From Symmetrospora coprosmae (lineage: Eukaryota; Basidiomycota; Cystobasidiomycetes; Symmetrosporaceae), in contig VUYT01000004.1 in the NCBI GenBank assembly GCA_008802785.1, positions 62,001 through 126,000 on the forward strand: a stretch of 64,000 bases of DNA, read 5' to 3'. Under the pieces are notes generated by a model. That model was not told where the DNA came from and ran no database searches. It was given only the letters and a program-made list of their open reading frames with translations. Positions within the stretch are counted from its first letter, which is position 1. The number at the start of each line of letters is the position of its first letter. Both the position numbers and the translations under genes were made by a program. Below are positions 1-11,307 of this stretch, piece after piece.

Positions 1-1005
1 CCGAAGAGCTTCCGGACATGTCCATACCTCTGCACGACACCGGCTCTTGGTGTGTCCGAGCATGTAGCTGTATTTGAGCCTTCCGGGCTTTAGTCGGGTA
101 TGCCCGAGCAAGAGTCGTGTCATGACCGCAAGACCGTTTCGGTCTGCACAGACAACCGTAGCGCATGTGTACGCGCACCGACGCAGAGTTACAAGCCAAT
201 TCAAGCCATCATCTAGCTTGATCCGTGACCGATGGTACCGGTATCCCGCCTCGTGGAGCGGCATCGGTCGTCCTGTGGCGCCGCAAGGTCTATACGACGC
301 AGTACCGGTACGTTACGGTAGCTTTCAAAGCTATGACAGCGTCCGGCCGCTGCGACAATGGGTCATTGCCGGCAGGCCTCGGCCGTGGGGAATCCTTGGG
401 TATCGTGCCTGGGGCTTCGCCCGTGGGGCGCCGTTCCCGGTTGGCGCGACCACAACCGCAACGGCAGGGTGGGTACCGGTATCAGCGCAGTCACCATTGA
501 CAGCGGTGGCTCGCGAACACTTGGGAGATCGAGAAGCGGTTCGAAAAGCCTGGTGGTTGGCTGCATTCTCCAACAATAAGGGAGCGAGGCCATTCGGCCT
601 TTCTTTCCACAGGCAGCAGCGAAGTGATCGGAAGAGATGCCGCGACCCGACCGACGCCTTTGGCATCAAAAGGGGGCCTGCCTGTAGAGAAGGACGGCGG
701 CACCGTTGCGAGGCGGTAGAAGTTGTAGATTTTGCGGAAATGGTCTCTGGTCTCCTCTCCTCTCTGCTCTGCTCTGCTCCCATCTCATCCGATATTGACA
801 CACTCTCGCTATCCAGGTGAGGCGCCTCCCTCCGCAGCTGCACGTGCAGACGCACGCAGACTGCCGTGCCTGGGCCTGGGTCGCCTTTTTGCGCGGCTCA
901 GCTGGGCGGCTATTGCTGGCTGTGTACAGCGAAACTGACGCGGACGATGTGCATGCGCTACTGCAGCTCCCCCTACACTCGCTACATCCATTCCTTCTAG
1001 CCAAC
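1..1005. other. Gene-free left flank, upstream region of the CFEM gene
   Basis: No gene is supported here. A 248-codon open frame crosses 74-820, but it has no recognisable domain and its composition (Arg/Ser/Pro rich, matched by long open frames on the other strand) is that of GC-rich non-coding DNA. The stretch carries three copies of the palindromic core GTACCGGTA (234-244, 302-310, 472-482) and a CT-rich tract near 750-785. It probably holds the promoter and 5' leader of the CFEM gene. Confidence 0.5.
234..482. repeat. Three dispersed copies of a GTACCGGTA palindrome
   Basis: GGTACCGGTAT occurs at 234-244 and again at 472-482, and GTACCGGTA at 302-310. The core TACCGGTA is self-complementary, as expected for a dimeric transcription-factor site. 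The copies lie 520-770 bases upstream of the CFEM start codon. A regulatory role is inferred from repetition and position only. Confidence 0.35.
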
Positions 1006-1798
1006 ATGCGATCCGCCGCCGTCTTCTTCCTCGCTGCTCTCGCCACCGCCGTCTCTGCTGCCAGCCTGCAGGCCCGCCAGAACTTCCCTCCCTGGTAGGT
1101 GTCAGCTCAGCGTAGCACCTTTGCCAGCTGTGGAACTTGTGCTGACTCTGCAGCCGTTTCATGTCTCCAGCGTCGCTCAGTGCATCGGCAGCTCGGCCCA
1201 GTCGGCTGGCTGCAACCCGGCCGACGCATCCTGCCTGTGCAACTCGGAAGCCTTCATCAACACTGTCGCACAGTGCTTTGGCTCGAGCTGTGACGCGACC
1301 AACGCTGCTGCCGGTACCGCGCTCGGCCAGCAGGTTTGTCTCTCTATGCGCACGCGGAAGGAAGCACATCTGGGCGTGGCGTCGTGCTGACCGGTCCCGT
1401 TTCCGCTCCCGCCAGCTCTGCGCTACCATCGGTGTCTCAGTCTCCATCCCTTCCGTTGCTTCGTCCGCGCTCGCTGGAGCAGGCAGTCAGTCCGCGACCG
1501 ACGCCGGTGCCGTCACGTCCGCGTCGTCGTCCGGCGCTGCCGCGGGATCGACCATCGCGTCTGAGATCACGGTGAGTCGGCCTTCTTGAAGCCCCGAAGT
1601 TTGCTCTTATTGGGCCTCACTGAATCAACAGCTTGCTGTGTTCGCCTCCCATAGTCCGCCTCCGATGCCGCTGCTTCCGCACCCGCTCAGACGTCCGCTC
1701 CTGCCTCGGCCGCTCCCACCGGTGCCGCTTCCATGGTCTCGGCCAGCGCTGCCCTCACCGGTTTCGCTCTCGTTGGCGCCATTGTTGCAGCACTCTAA
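1006..1798 (+). CDS. CFEM-domain protein, secreted and probably GPI-anchored
   Basis: Small secreted protein with a fungal CFEM domain (a Cys-rich fold used for heme capture, adhesion or wall functions). Four exons by eye: 1006-1094, 1171-1333, 1416-1571 and 1655-1798, all with GT-AG borders and matching phases. Residues 1-19 form a signal peptide (MRSAAVFFLAALATAVSAA). The CFEM core follows with its regular Cys spacing: AQCIGSS, GCNPADASCLCNSEAF, VAQCFGSSC, and LCATIG at the start of exon 3. The aspartate before CLC (NPADASCLC) is the residue that binds heme iron in Csa2-type members. A Ser/Ala/Thr-rich stalk follows. The last residues (ALTGFALVGAIVAAL) are a hydrophobic tail ending the protein, typical of GPI attachment. 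The CFEM call is firm; heme binding versus another role cannot be decided from sequence. Confidence 0.9.
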
Positions 1799-2032
1799 GC
1801 GAGGGCAACGACACGGCGTGCAGATTCCTCGGGCTTGGTTGTCTTCCCCTTTCCGCAGTTTGTGTGGTCAGTACATAGAGAGAGAGAACGGCATGGTGTA
1901 GGCAGTTGGACGGGTCGGGGTTTTAGAGGTTCAGTTTCATTCGCGATAGGCATAAACCTCGAGCAGCATACTTGGTCCTTCAAACAATACAATCCCTCGC
2001 ATATTTCCGATAAATGAGTCGTTGCGCCTTCG

Positions 2033-3476
2033 CTACAATTTGCCTGGCTTCTTGGCCGCTTCCGAGGATGCCCCTCCCGCAAGCGGCTCTAACCGGTCCA
2101 GCCAGCTCACGATCGTCTCTACGACCTCATCGTACCGGCCGATGAAGTTGTGATCCCCGCCTGCATCCGGTGGAAAGGCGTCAGCGCGCACGAGGCCCTT
2201 ACTCCTGCTGCTGGGTGCTGGAGAGGCTCACCTTCCATGATGTGGATGGCGGATGTGCCCGGTCCTGGTCTTTCGGATAGGATGGAGTGATATGTCTGGC
2301 CGTCTTCGACAGGCACCACCTGGTGGTAGATAGCCGGTGCGAGGGCTTCAGCGCTGGCATGGATAACGGGCGTTGCGGAACGATGACGCAATCCACCTCG
2401 TCCTTGTCTCCATGTATGGTCAAAACGTGTGTGCTCTAGCCATTTGCAACCCAGGCACCCTCGTCAGCCATCGCGCTCACTGCTGACATGCGCACAAATG
2501 CCCTGCCCGCACCTTTGGGAAATCGCGCTTCACGAAACTCGTATCGTGCTCGACAAACTCTTTGAAGTGCGCAGGCGTGACGCGCACGCTTATCGGCTGT
2601 CCGGCAGCTTTCGCCTTCCACTCAAAGTAGCCTTGCTGTTCAAAGGCGGGAAAGTAGCGAGGTCCCATTATTTCTGGGGGCCAGGCGCGTGGCTCGTCAG
2701 TCTTTGAGGGGCAATACCGGGGTGGAGCTGTCCGACGAGGGGCACCCACGGTTCGCCCGCTGCATGTCATATCGCCCGCTCAGATTTACGTATAATCGAG
2801 GTGGATCTGGTATTTGCGATAGGTACATCCAAGAGGCTAGGGATCCTTTGGAGTGCGCAACAACTGAGAAGACGGGGGCGTAGGTGTCAGCGATACAACC
2901 TCGAGGCCTGTCATGCGACTGCTGAGTGAGTTTGATGCGACTCACTCAAGCTGATGCTGTAGCCCAGCTTCTCGCGCAGGTACTGCACGACGACTTTGAT
3001 CTCCTCGACGTCTCGCTGGAACTGTGCCATGTGCCACTCCCATCCGGGCTGGTTGTAGAGGGCGTGCGCAAAGTCGAACCTGAACGAGTCCATTCTTCTA
3101 CGCTGGGCGAGCGCCTTGACAAGGGGCTTATGGTAGCTGTGGGGAGTGTGCATGGTACGTGGCGCGTGGCAGACCGGTGGTGATAGCCGAAGATGCCGAC
3201 ACGAGATGCGGGAGGTTGTGGAGGCAGCGTTAGATTCCACACAAGCAGAGACGCCAAGCGAGCTCATGTGCGCTCAAACCAGCCGCACATCTGGTTCTTG
3301 TGTGCCATCTGGCCGTGCAGTATGAGGGCGAGCTCCTTGGATGGCCTGTCCGGGTCTGCCCGTGCGAGAATGCCGGGGAGGTGGATGTCGCGGCATGGGA
3401 TGCTGATGGCCGTCTCGCGAGGGAGCGCTGAGGAAGTGGAGGCACTCGATGACGGCCCTGATGTGCTTATAGCCAT
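2033..3476 (-). CDS. Alpha/beta hydrolase (S33-type serine hydrolase or esterase)
   Basis: Soluble alpha/beta hydrolase of the cytoplasmic fungal family resembling S33 serine aminopeptidases. The strand shows the fold in order: ALILHGQMAHKN (first strand and oxyanion loop), MDSFRFDFAHAL, the nucleophile elbow VAHSKGSLASW with Ser in GxSxG-like AHSKG, SGRYDM, then HGDKDEVVPVEDG (acid) and EGGDHNFIGRYDEVVETI (catalytic His). The gene is cut by about five short introns. The clearest are between HKNQ and YHKPLV, between SISL and VAHSKG, and between HGDKDE and VVPVED. The join after SGRYDM is uncertain. Translation starts at the ATG at 3476; a longer reading frame upstream opens only with a non-ATG codon. 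Substrate unknown. Confidence 0.82.
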
Positions 3477-3826
3477 TGTTGTCTGCAATGTGTTTCAGCG
3501 TGCTTAATGGGTGGATGAGCCTGACGCGAAGCTCCCCGAGGCAGCAGCAGCAGCGGCCAGCAGCCGCAGAGCGCGTCTGGCCGAGTTTCCTTCTTCATGC
3601 TTGCGCTTTGAAGTTGTTGACAGCAAAAGCGGGAACCACATTAACGTTGACTACAGTATTGCAGGGCAGCAGGAGGCAGAGGAGCTCGCTTTGGCTGTTG
3701 AGGCGCCGGCAAAGGGAAAGCTTCGAGCTGCAAAGCTGCAGGCTACCACGGCTACCGCTACCGCTGCCGTAGCTGGCGGCCGCCGCGGTCCAGGTACGGT
3801 ACAGCAACATCGACAGGACAACAGCC
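3477..3826. promoter_or_regulatory. Divergent promoter region, hydrolase / NDC1
   Basis: 350 bases between the divergently read hydrolase and Ndc1 genes. It contains a CAG/GCC-rich tract (about 3540-3570), repeated short GCTACC units near 3745-3770 and no convincing reading frame. Probably a shared promoter with both 5' leaders. Confidence 0.45.
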
Positions 3827-6174
3827 ATGTCGAGCTCGCACGGAACAGCAGCAGCGAGCACGTCCAACTTCATGTCGATCCGGCAGTCAATCTCTGGCCC
3901 TTCCCCACCGCCGAGCTATGCCAGGCTCGTAAAGGCCGTCCTCCGCTACCGCCAGAAGCGGGTCTACGGGCTGGCAGCTGCAGGAGTCGCCGTCATTCTA
4001 CCCCTCGCCGCGTTCCCAGTCGCTGGATTCGGTGAGCTGCAACCTTTTGCAGCGATGCGCCCATCCGCGCAGCAGAATGATCCAACCACATCTCCACGCG
4101 CCCTCTACAGACGCCTGCATCGCCCTCGTCTACCCGACCGTGTGGATCTTTGTCGCGCTTGGGTTCTGCGGGACATTGCCCGTCTTCATCGCCCGCAAGC
4201 AGTATCTTTCGAGTGAGCCTGCTCCCTTCGCTCTGTTCCCGTTAACGCAGAGGGCTGAGAGACGTTCACCCCATGTCCTGGCACACCAGCAACCAAGCCC
4301 GCATATGCCGACCGCTTCTCACACTACTCCACCCTCGCCACGTCCAGACAGGCGCGTCTGACCCTGGCCGCCTACTGGCTCGGGGCTGCCTTCATCGTCT
4401 CTGCGTATGCCTGCATCGTGACCTGGCTAGCGCCGTCGAGATCGTACCTCGTCCTCACCCGGACGCCAGGGTGAGCCCGGAGCCCTTGTCATGTAACGTG
4501 CTGTCTTCTGCATGAGTTGATGAGTCCTGCGTCGCGCCATGCCTCAGCCGTGACCTCCTGCAGGTCAACGAGAGGTTAATCTACACTGCTCTGGCAATCT
4601 ACGCCACCGTTACGAGCTATGCCGCCGTTCAGCTGCTCTCCTCGCGGCACGTCCTAGCTTTCGACGATTCGAGCGTGCGTGAACCACTCCTTATCATCCT
4701 GTGCGCGAAGCTTCGGCTCATCTGCTGATGACTCCCGACTCTCCCGCGAACAGGCCCCTATCCCGGCCCGCCTTCAGGCGCGCTTCCTGTCCAAGATCTA
4801 CGCTATCCCAGCGCAAACCGGTCCCGTCAATCTGACGCTCCTCGGCCTGTACCTCCTCTTCCGCCGCACAGCGCTCCGCATCGTCATTTACCGCATACCA
4901 GGCGGGCGCGCCCTCCGGCCGTACCTCATCAGCATGCTGCGGCACAACGCGCTCAGCGCCTCGGTGATTCTCTCTGCGCTCTTCGCATCCACAGCTGCAG
5001 TCGTCATCCTCGAGCTGGCCAACTCGCTCGCGGACATCTACTTCTCGCAGCAGGTCGCGGTCAGCTCGTACTCGTCCGAGCCGCAGCGCACCCTTATCGA
5101 TGGCCTCCAGTGCGCGGAGCACCCCATCCGCCACTTTGCGTACCTCGAGCTCCGCAAGCTCGTCGCCGAGAACGAGCAGCGGCGCAAGGAGATCTTCAGC
5201 GATCTGAAGGGCAAAAGCTGGGAGAGCATCTCGGGCGAGTGTCTAACGCAGCTCGAGCAGTCGTACAGGGTCGCACAGAGGCGCGGCCAGCCGGCACCAA
5301 CGTCGTCATCACCATCAGCAGGAAGCGGCACACCCTCTTCGAGCGGGGCGTCTCGTCCATCGGCGTCCCAGGGATCGCGGATACCCATCTCGCAGGAACC
5401 GGGCTTCAGACCAACACAGCGCACGTTCCTTGATACCGTGGCAGACGCCCCTGGCCTCGTCAACAACGCCAACGTCAGCGTGAATATCCCAGCGTCGGCA
5501 ACGCAGCTCGTCCCCGCATCCGTCTCGAACGCGACCAGCACGGCGATAGCCAAAGTTCCCGCCATCTTCCAGCGGCAGGTCGTGGCGCGTGTCCCGGAGA
5601 ACATCCAGCAGGAGGCGGTGCACGCAAAGGAGGAAGTGCAGAAGGTCGCGCAGACGGCCATGGAAAAGTGGAAGAGCCTCACGCCGGCGTTGGTCAAGCA
5701 GACACCGTACTGGCGCTACCTCTTCGACGCTGATCTCCTCGCCGAAGTGAGCAAGACGGTGCCGGACCTGGACCTGGACCGCTGGGCCGCATCAGGTAGG
5801 TGCAGTGACTGCGAAGCGTCCATCTCCCTGAGACGCCTGCTGACATCCTGCCGCTCGAAGCTCTCGCCGGTCTCGTCATGGCTTCACTCCAGGAGGATCG
5901 CTACGGCGTTGCGCAGGCCGACATCCCGAAGATACTCGAGGGCCTCGTAACGTACCTGAGCACGCTCGAATCATATACAAAAGAGCTCAACCAGCTCGCA
6001 GATGACGGCAAGTTCCCGTCAGCCGTCGTGCGGACGGCCGTTTCCGGCAGCATCCAGCCACTGGTCGACGCGCTGCGGGATGGCATTGCAGGGATCGCGC
6101 ATACCTTCAGAGCGTACCTAGATGATCTCAAGCTGCCGCCAAGTGTGGCGACCAGAGTGAAGGGCTTTCTGTAG
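3827..6174 (+). CDS. NDC1: Ndc1-like nuclear pore membrane protein
   Basis: Ndc1 family protein, the integral membrane nucleoporin that anchors pore complexes (and spindle pole bodies) in the nuclear envelope. Several N-terminal membrane segments are visible: GLAAAGVAVILPLAAFPVAGF, then ACIALVYPTVWIFVALGFCG, LAAYWLGAAFIVSAYACIV, LIYTALAIYATVTSYAAVQL, and later LSASVILSALFASTAAVVIL. A conserved soluble part follows (LIDGLQCAEHPIRHFAYLEL, KSWESISGECL) and the C-terminal helical part SLQEDRYGVAQADIPKILEGL, a strong Ndc1 signature. Five introns; the last one most likely joins RWAAS to ALAGLVM, skipping about 66 bases. A Ser/Pro-rich low-complexity linker lies near 5290-5400. Start chosen at 3827, the first ATG in the first exon. 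Confidence 0.88.
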
Positions 6175-6414
6175 ATATTGTGCTTCTGTCCAGTGCATGT
6201 AACTCCACATGCATTTATCATAGAAGGTTTCCTGCTTGCGCCGCATTAGCACCGCTGCATGTATGCGGGCCAGCGAAATTGTTACTGCGATAGACATGAC
6301 GCCTTCTTGAAGAAGAAAATCACGTCGTCTGGCGCGCGATACTACGATGGCTACATTGGCGAAGACGAGTAAACCTCCATGGAAGCCCCTTGGCATTCCC
6401 CGTCTCTGATAGCC

Positions 6415-8674
6415 TCAAGTACTGGCGAAGTGCTGTAGCATGTGATTGATCTGCACATTCGTCATCGAGATTGGCCCGCCACTTTGCTCATTCCTTTGAC
6501 TGCCGCCCGCCCTCTCTGGCAGATCCGGATGGCATAGCTCCCGGTCCTCGTCCTTCGTAAAGTCGTAAATCCGGATGGAATTGTTGCGGCTGTCGTCTGC
6601 GAGCTCGTTCATGCTCGGTGAGTGGGCCACATCGGCGGAGCCATCGGCATGGACAGCATTGGCGTAGCGATCTCCCCAGTACACCAGGTCGTGCTCGATA
6701 GGGCACAGCTCGGCGCCGGACACGTCTCGCCACACCCACACATCCCAGGCAGGCGGGTAGGGCACTTCAAAGTCCGGGCGGTCCGACGTATCTTCCGAGA
6801 CGCGGGAAGTGACGTAGATTGCCGTGCTGTCCATCTCCACGCGAGAGATGCCATCGGTGCCAGTGGGAAAGGCGCCAGAGAGCACACGGAGGCGCGTCGA
6901 CGAGCACTTCCGGAAGTCGGTGTGAGAGGTCCAAGCGCACAGCTCAAATAGGACGATTGCAGGAAAATCCATGGGTTCCTGCATAGCCGATGCGTCATCA
7001 GTGGCTGTGAAACACTGCTGGGTATCCGGCACGCACCCTGCTCGTGAAGACGACTCTTCCATCCTCGACACAGAGGTTGTCGATGATGATGCTTCCTTCA
7101 TTGAGGGGATACTGATAGGAGAGGACGACCACACTCTCGACAGCTGTCCTTTTCCGAAGCTCCCTGGCAGCAAGGGACTCCCCGGCCGGCGGGTCGGCGA
7201 AGAAGTGTTGCCGATAATTCCTGAACCATATGAGCTCCGGCCCATCCCCGACGGCAACCAGGTGCTCCCCATCGAGCGAGTGATGTACAGCCTGCCAGCG
7301 TTGGCTGCTGAGAACCACAGATGACTCGGCCGGATACCAAGCCTGATTGAGGAAGTCGACCGTACGCCCAGTTACTCGGTCGATACCATAGAGGCTGGTG
7401 TTGGCGAGGAAGAGTGTGTCCTTGTCCAGCTCCACATAGCTCTACATCGTGCATGCAGTATGTAGCATGCAGTCAGCGTACATCCAGGACCCCAGCCAAT
7501 CGGGCCCGCGTATACGCTTTCTAGCTGCGAGTCATAGTCAATCTGCCGAGGACTTACCTGTACCGCTGCATCCGAGTCGTACGCACGTACCAGAGCTCCA
7601 GTCCGAATGTCGATGAGGAGCACCTTTGAATCCATGGCAGCCTCGGCGACCAGGAACGGAAAGCGAGCTTTGTAGGAACTGACCCGGTAAGGAAGAGGAC
7701 TCGAGTACAGGTGCTTAAGTGAGCTGGCTCTGCTGATGTCGGCCTCGCCCGACGTCCACTTCCACACATCGAGCGAGGCTCTACCGATCACTATAGCCAG
7801 ATGGGATCAGTATTCGCAGTTGCAGTCGTAGAGTCGACCGTTGCGAGATGCAGCATTTGGGCTGCTCACCTATGAGGTGGGAATTGGAGTACTCGATGTG
7901 AGAGTATGGATGCGCATTTGTGGCGAACGGGGACGTGCGCGGCGCCGCCTCTCGAAAGTCCGGGTCAGTGGGAGTCGTTAGAAGAAGACCCCATTGTCCT
8001 ATGCTTGAGAGGCTCATAGTTGAGTATGCAATGAGCTTCCTGTCAGGGTCAACCTTGAAGCCTGTGTCGGGTTGGTAAAGCGAAGGCGGCGGCAATGATC
8101 AGCTAGCTTTTCCAGCGCTGGTAGCACGCAGAGAGAGCTACCCACGCCAAACGCCCATCTCAGGGTCTGGTCTTCTCCCCAGTTGCGGAGTGATATACGT
8201 CCTCTTGGGCATCCCAGTCCGCCATCGCTCGTTGACCTGCTTCTTCCGCTTGACGAGTTCCAGCCAGCTATCAGCGCCCTGGTAGAATCGGCTACCCGTT
8301 CGCTGGTTTGCGATCGCCGTCGCGAGGCGCGAGTCCGTCTCATGCACCGTGAACTCGTTTGTGTCGCCGCTCATGGTCATCGGAGCATCGCCGGCGTTGT
8401 CGTCCGCATAGCGGATCGTGTCGACGCGAATGCCAGAGTCGCCGGCGGTGCACGGCACGTCCATGCCGTACTGTCGCTTCGCGACCGCCTCGTAGATCAC
8501 ACCCTCTCCTGTGTCGACGATGTCTCGACATGCTTTGCTCGTGGCGCGGAAAGCCGCTATGTCGACGACGGCTAGCTCGGACAGCGCCAGAGTCAGGAGC
8601 TCGGGAGGCAGATGGCGCAGGATGGCAGGCATGTGCCCAGGCGTGGGAACGGTAGGCACTTCTGTGTCCTCCAT
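6415..8674 (-). CDS. F-box protein, left copy of a tandem pair
   Basis: Probable substrate receptor of an SCF ubiquitin ligase. Residues 15-55 hold an F-box-like motif (LPPELLTLALSELAVVDIAAF, RATSKACRDIV). Next is a conserved block (YGMDVPCTAGDSGI, SWLELVKRKKQVNERWRTG). A long C-terminal region follows with repeated strand-turn elements such as FKVDPDRK, FLVAEAAMDSKVLLIDIRTG, VHHSLDGEHLV and IWFRNYRQHFFAD. It looks like a degenerate beta-propeller recognising an unknown target. At least five introns split it; the first joins MGVW to FKVDPDRK. The next gene (8906-11159) is a paralog in the same orientation with the same intron positions, so the two arose by tandem duplication. Confidence 0.8.
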
Positions 8675-8905
8675 TGAGCAGTTTCTGGGCTTCGGGGCAG
8701 GATTGTGGCAAAGGGAGGAAAGGAAGGCCGTCCATGCGAAGCGGAGAGGCAGACATCTGCAGCGCTCCGAATGCAGCGTATTGCTTTCGAAGCACTACGA
8801 CGAGCAAGCGAGCGTTTCGGTGTTCCTTTCGGGTCGACTGACTACAGCTGAAACCGCAACGAGCTCGACTAGTCTACTGCGAGACGCACTGCGCCAGTGC
8901 CTGGT

Positions 8906-11159
8906 CTACTCATCCGCGCAAGCGGCGAGAATCTTCTTGAGGTCGGCAAACCAAGCTCTGTCCTCAGCTGTGAGGGACTGCTCGTCGGCCCGCAGCTCCT
9001 CCTCCGTAGGCTCGACTCTGGGGGAATCAGGTCGGCACAGCTCGGGTGCCTCGCTGGCGGTGAAATCATAAGTCCGAATGGCATTGTTCTTGTAGATTCG
9101 GTGCTCGGGGAGGAATTCGTCCGTGCTCGGCAGGTAGCCCTCTCCGCCCCCTCCGTGCGCTTCGCTCGCATACTCCTCTCCCCAGTACACGAGTTCGGGC
9201 TTGGCTCGGCGCACGCGGACGCCTGCAAGATCGTACCATGACCAGAGGTCTAGAATCATAGGAAACGGCACTTCGAAATCTCCATGCTTGTCGAACTCCA
9301 AGGAACCGTTGGAAGTGACGTAGATGGCAGTACTGTCCATCTCCAGTCGGGTAATTCCGTCTAGGCCAGATGGGAAGGCGCCGGAGAGCACACGAAGGTG
9401 TCGGGCATTCGTGTTGCGGAATTCGGCGTGCGTTTCCCAGTCGTTCAACTCGAGTAGGTAGATGAGAGGGAAGAAGCCTTCCTCCTGAAAGATGCGTGGT
9501 GTCACTTGATTCAGCATTTGCTCCGAAACACGATGGAAGAGCAACATCGGAAAGAATGCCCACGGAGGTTGTGAAGGCGACTTTGCCATTCTGGACGCAG
9601 ATGTGATCAACACACACTGTGTTCTGCTCGGGCTTCCAGCTGTGGCGAAGCACGAGCACGCTCTCGAACCGCTTCTTTTTGCGTAGCTCGGCTTCTGCTG
9701 GAGTCTCGCCCTCTGTGGGGATGTTGGCGAAGAAATGCTGGCGATAGTTACGGAACCAGATGACTTCGTTCCCACTGCCGGCTGAGAGGAGATGCTTGCC
9801 GTCGAGCGTGTGATGGACGCCTCGCCACGAAAAGGTGTGCGTGACAATGGGTGCATCGGCGGGGTAGAGCGACGGGTCGAGAAAATCGACAACCTTGCCA
9901 GTCTCACGATCTACACCGTGTAGCTTCTCGTGGGCAAGGAACAGGGTTTTGTTGTCCATCTCGAGGTAGAACTGTACGGTGGGAGTACGCGATCTGCATC
10001 GATATGACGGTGAAACATCAGGAGCTGGGTGGAAATGCTTGCTCTTACCACGGCGTCCAACAGAGGAATGTCGTAAGTGCGCATGACCGTCCCATCCCGA
10101 AGATCCAGAAGCATGACTTTGCGGGTGTAGCCGGCTGCTGCGGCCAGGTACGGGAAGCGTGCCTTGTGCGAAGTGACATAGTGGGGCAGCTTGACTTGGT
10201 ACAGTGGCTTCAATTCGCTCGGTCGATTCTTGGAGGCGTGCTCGGTCCATTTGTGAACATGTAGGGTCTGGTAGGCTTCGACGACTTTCGAGTGAACAGC
10301 AACGGAACAGCATCAGGTCTTCGTTGGGTGAGATATTTGTGATGATCTTTGCACTCACAGGCGAGGTGGCCGGCCGAATACTCGATGTGCGACTTGCCTT
10401 GGGCCGGGATCGCAAATTTGGCATGCGAGGCGTATCCAGCGGTGGGGTCCTCAATAATGGATGTTGCCATAAGGATGCCCGCACCTTGAAGGGTCGGCAT
10501 AGGTGTGGTTGATACAAGGGTCAACTTGCGGTCGGGGTCGACCTTGAAGTCTGTATGGTCAGGCCATCGCAAGCAGCAGGAGCATGATCAGTGAGGCACG
10601 ACAAGGGCAGAAAGCGAGAGAGAGAGAGGGAGGGGACGCAGAGCTTACTCCAGATACCGTTCTCCAAATCAGGGACGATGCCAATGGACGACTCCGCGAA
10701 GATTCGCTTGGGTACGCCAGTCCTCCATCGCTGTTCGACCAGTCTCTTGCGCTTGATGAGCTCGAGCCAGCTGTCGCAGCCCTCAAAGTAGCGGCTTCCA
10801 GTCCTTTGGCGGGCGATAGCGCTGGCCAGCTGTGACTCCGTCTTGCGTTCGATGAACTCCCTCGCGGTGTTCGGGCCCTCTCCGTCATCTCGGTCAGAGT
10901 ACCGGATCGTGCTGACGTCGATGCCCGAATCGCCTGCTGTGCAGGGCACACCCATTCCATACTGGTGCACAGCGATCGCCTCGTAGATCGTGTTGGCGAA
11001 ATCATCGACAATGTACCGGCACGCGCGGCTGGCGCTCCGGAATGCTGCAACGCTCCTGACATCCAGCTCAGCCAGAGCAATGGCCAGAACTTCGGGAGGG
11101 AGGAATCGTAGAATGGCAGGCAGATTGTCACCGCGTCGGGACTGCTTCATTGTGCGCAT
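8906..11159 (-). CDS. F-box protein, right copy of a tandem pair
   Basis: Paralog of the neighbouring F-box gene with the same order of parts. The F-box-like N-terminus (LPPEVLAIALAELDVRSVAAF) is followed by YGMGVPCTAGDSGIDVSTIRY, SWLELIKRKRLVEQRWRTG and FKVDPDRKL directly after the first intron. The propeller-like repeats match: VHHTLDGKHLLSAG, EVIWFRNYRQHFFAN, LRVLSGAFPSGLDGI and EMDSTAIYVTS. A C-terminal tail (PTEEELRADEQSLTAED, ILAACADE) differs from the left copy. Start is either ATG 11159 (MRTMKQS) or ATG 11150 (MKQS); the longer frame upstream lacks an ATG. Both copies look intact, so each probably makes a protein, with target specificity likely differing in the C-terminal half. Confidence 0.8.
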
Positions 11160-11307
11160 GAGATCACAGCAGGATTGTGAAAGTTGAGCCGGCGGCGCGT
11201 TGGTCGGAGCCAGAAGTGCAGACGCGGAGTTGTGTTGACGGAGGGTCCCGAAGCGTGTTGTCAAGAAGGGCGGAGATTGTGAAACTTCGGCATGGCAGGG
11301 TTTGCTC

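Noticed and set aside
74-820. 248-codon open frame at the left edge
   Set aside because: No domain, Arg/Ser-rich composition, competing long frames on the other strand, and no splice or start context. Most likely upstream DNA of the CFEM gene.
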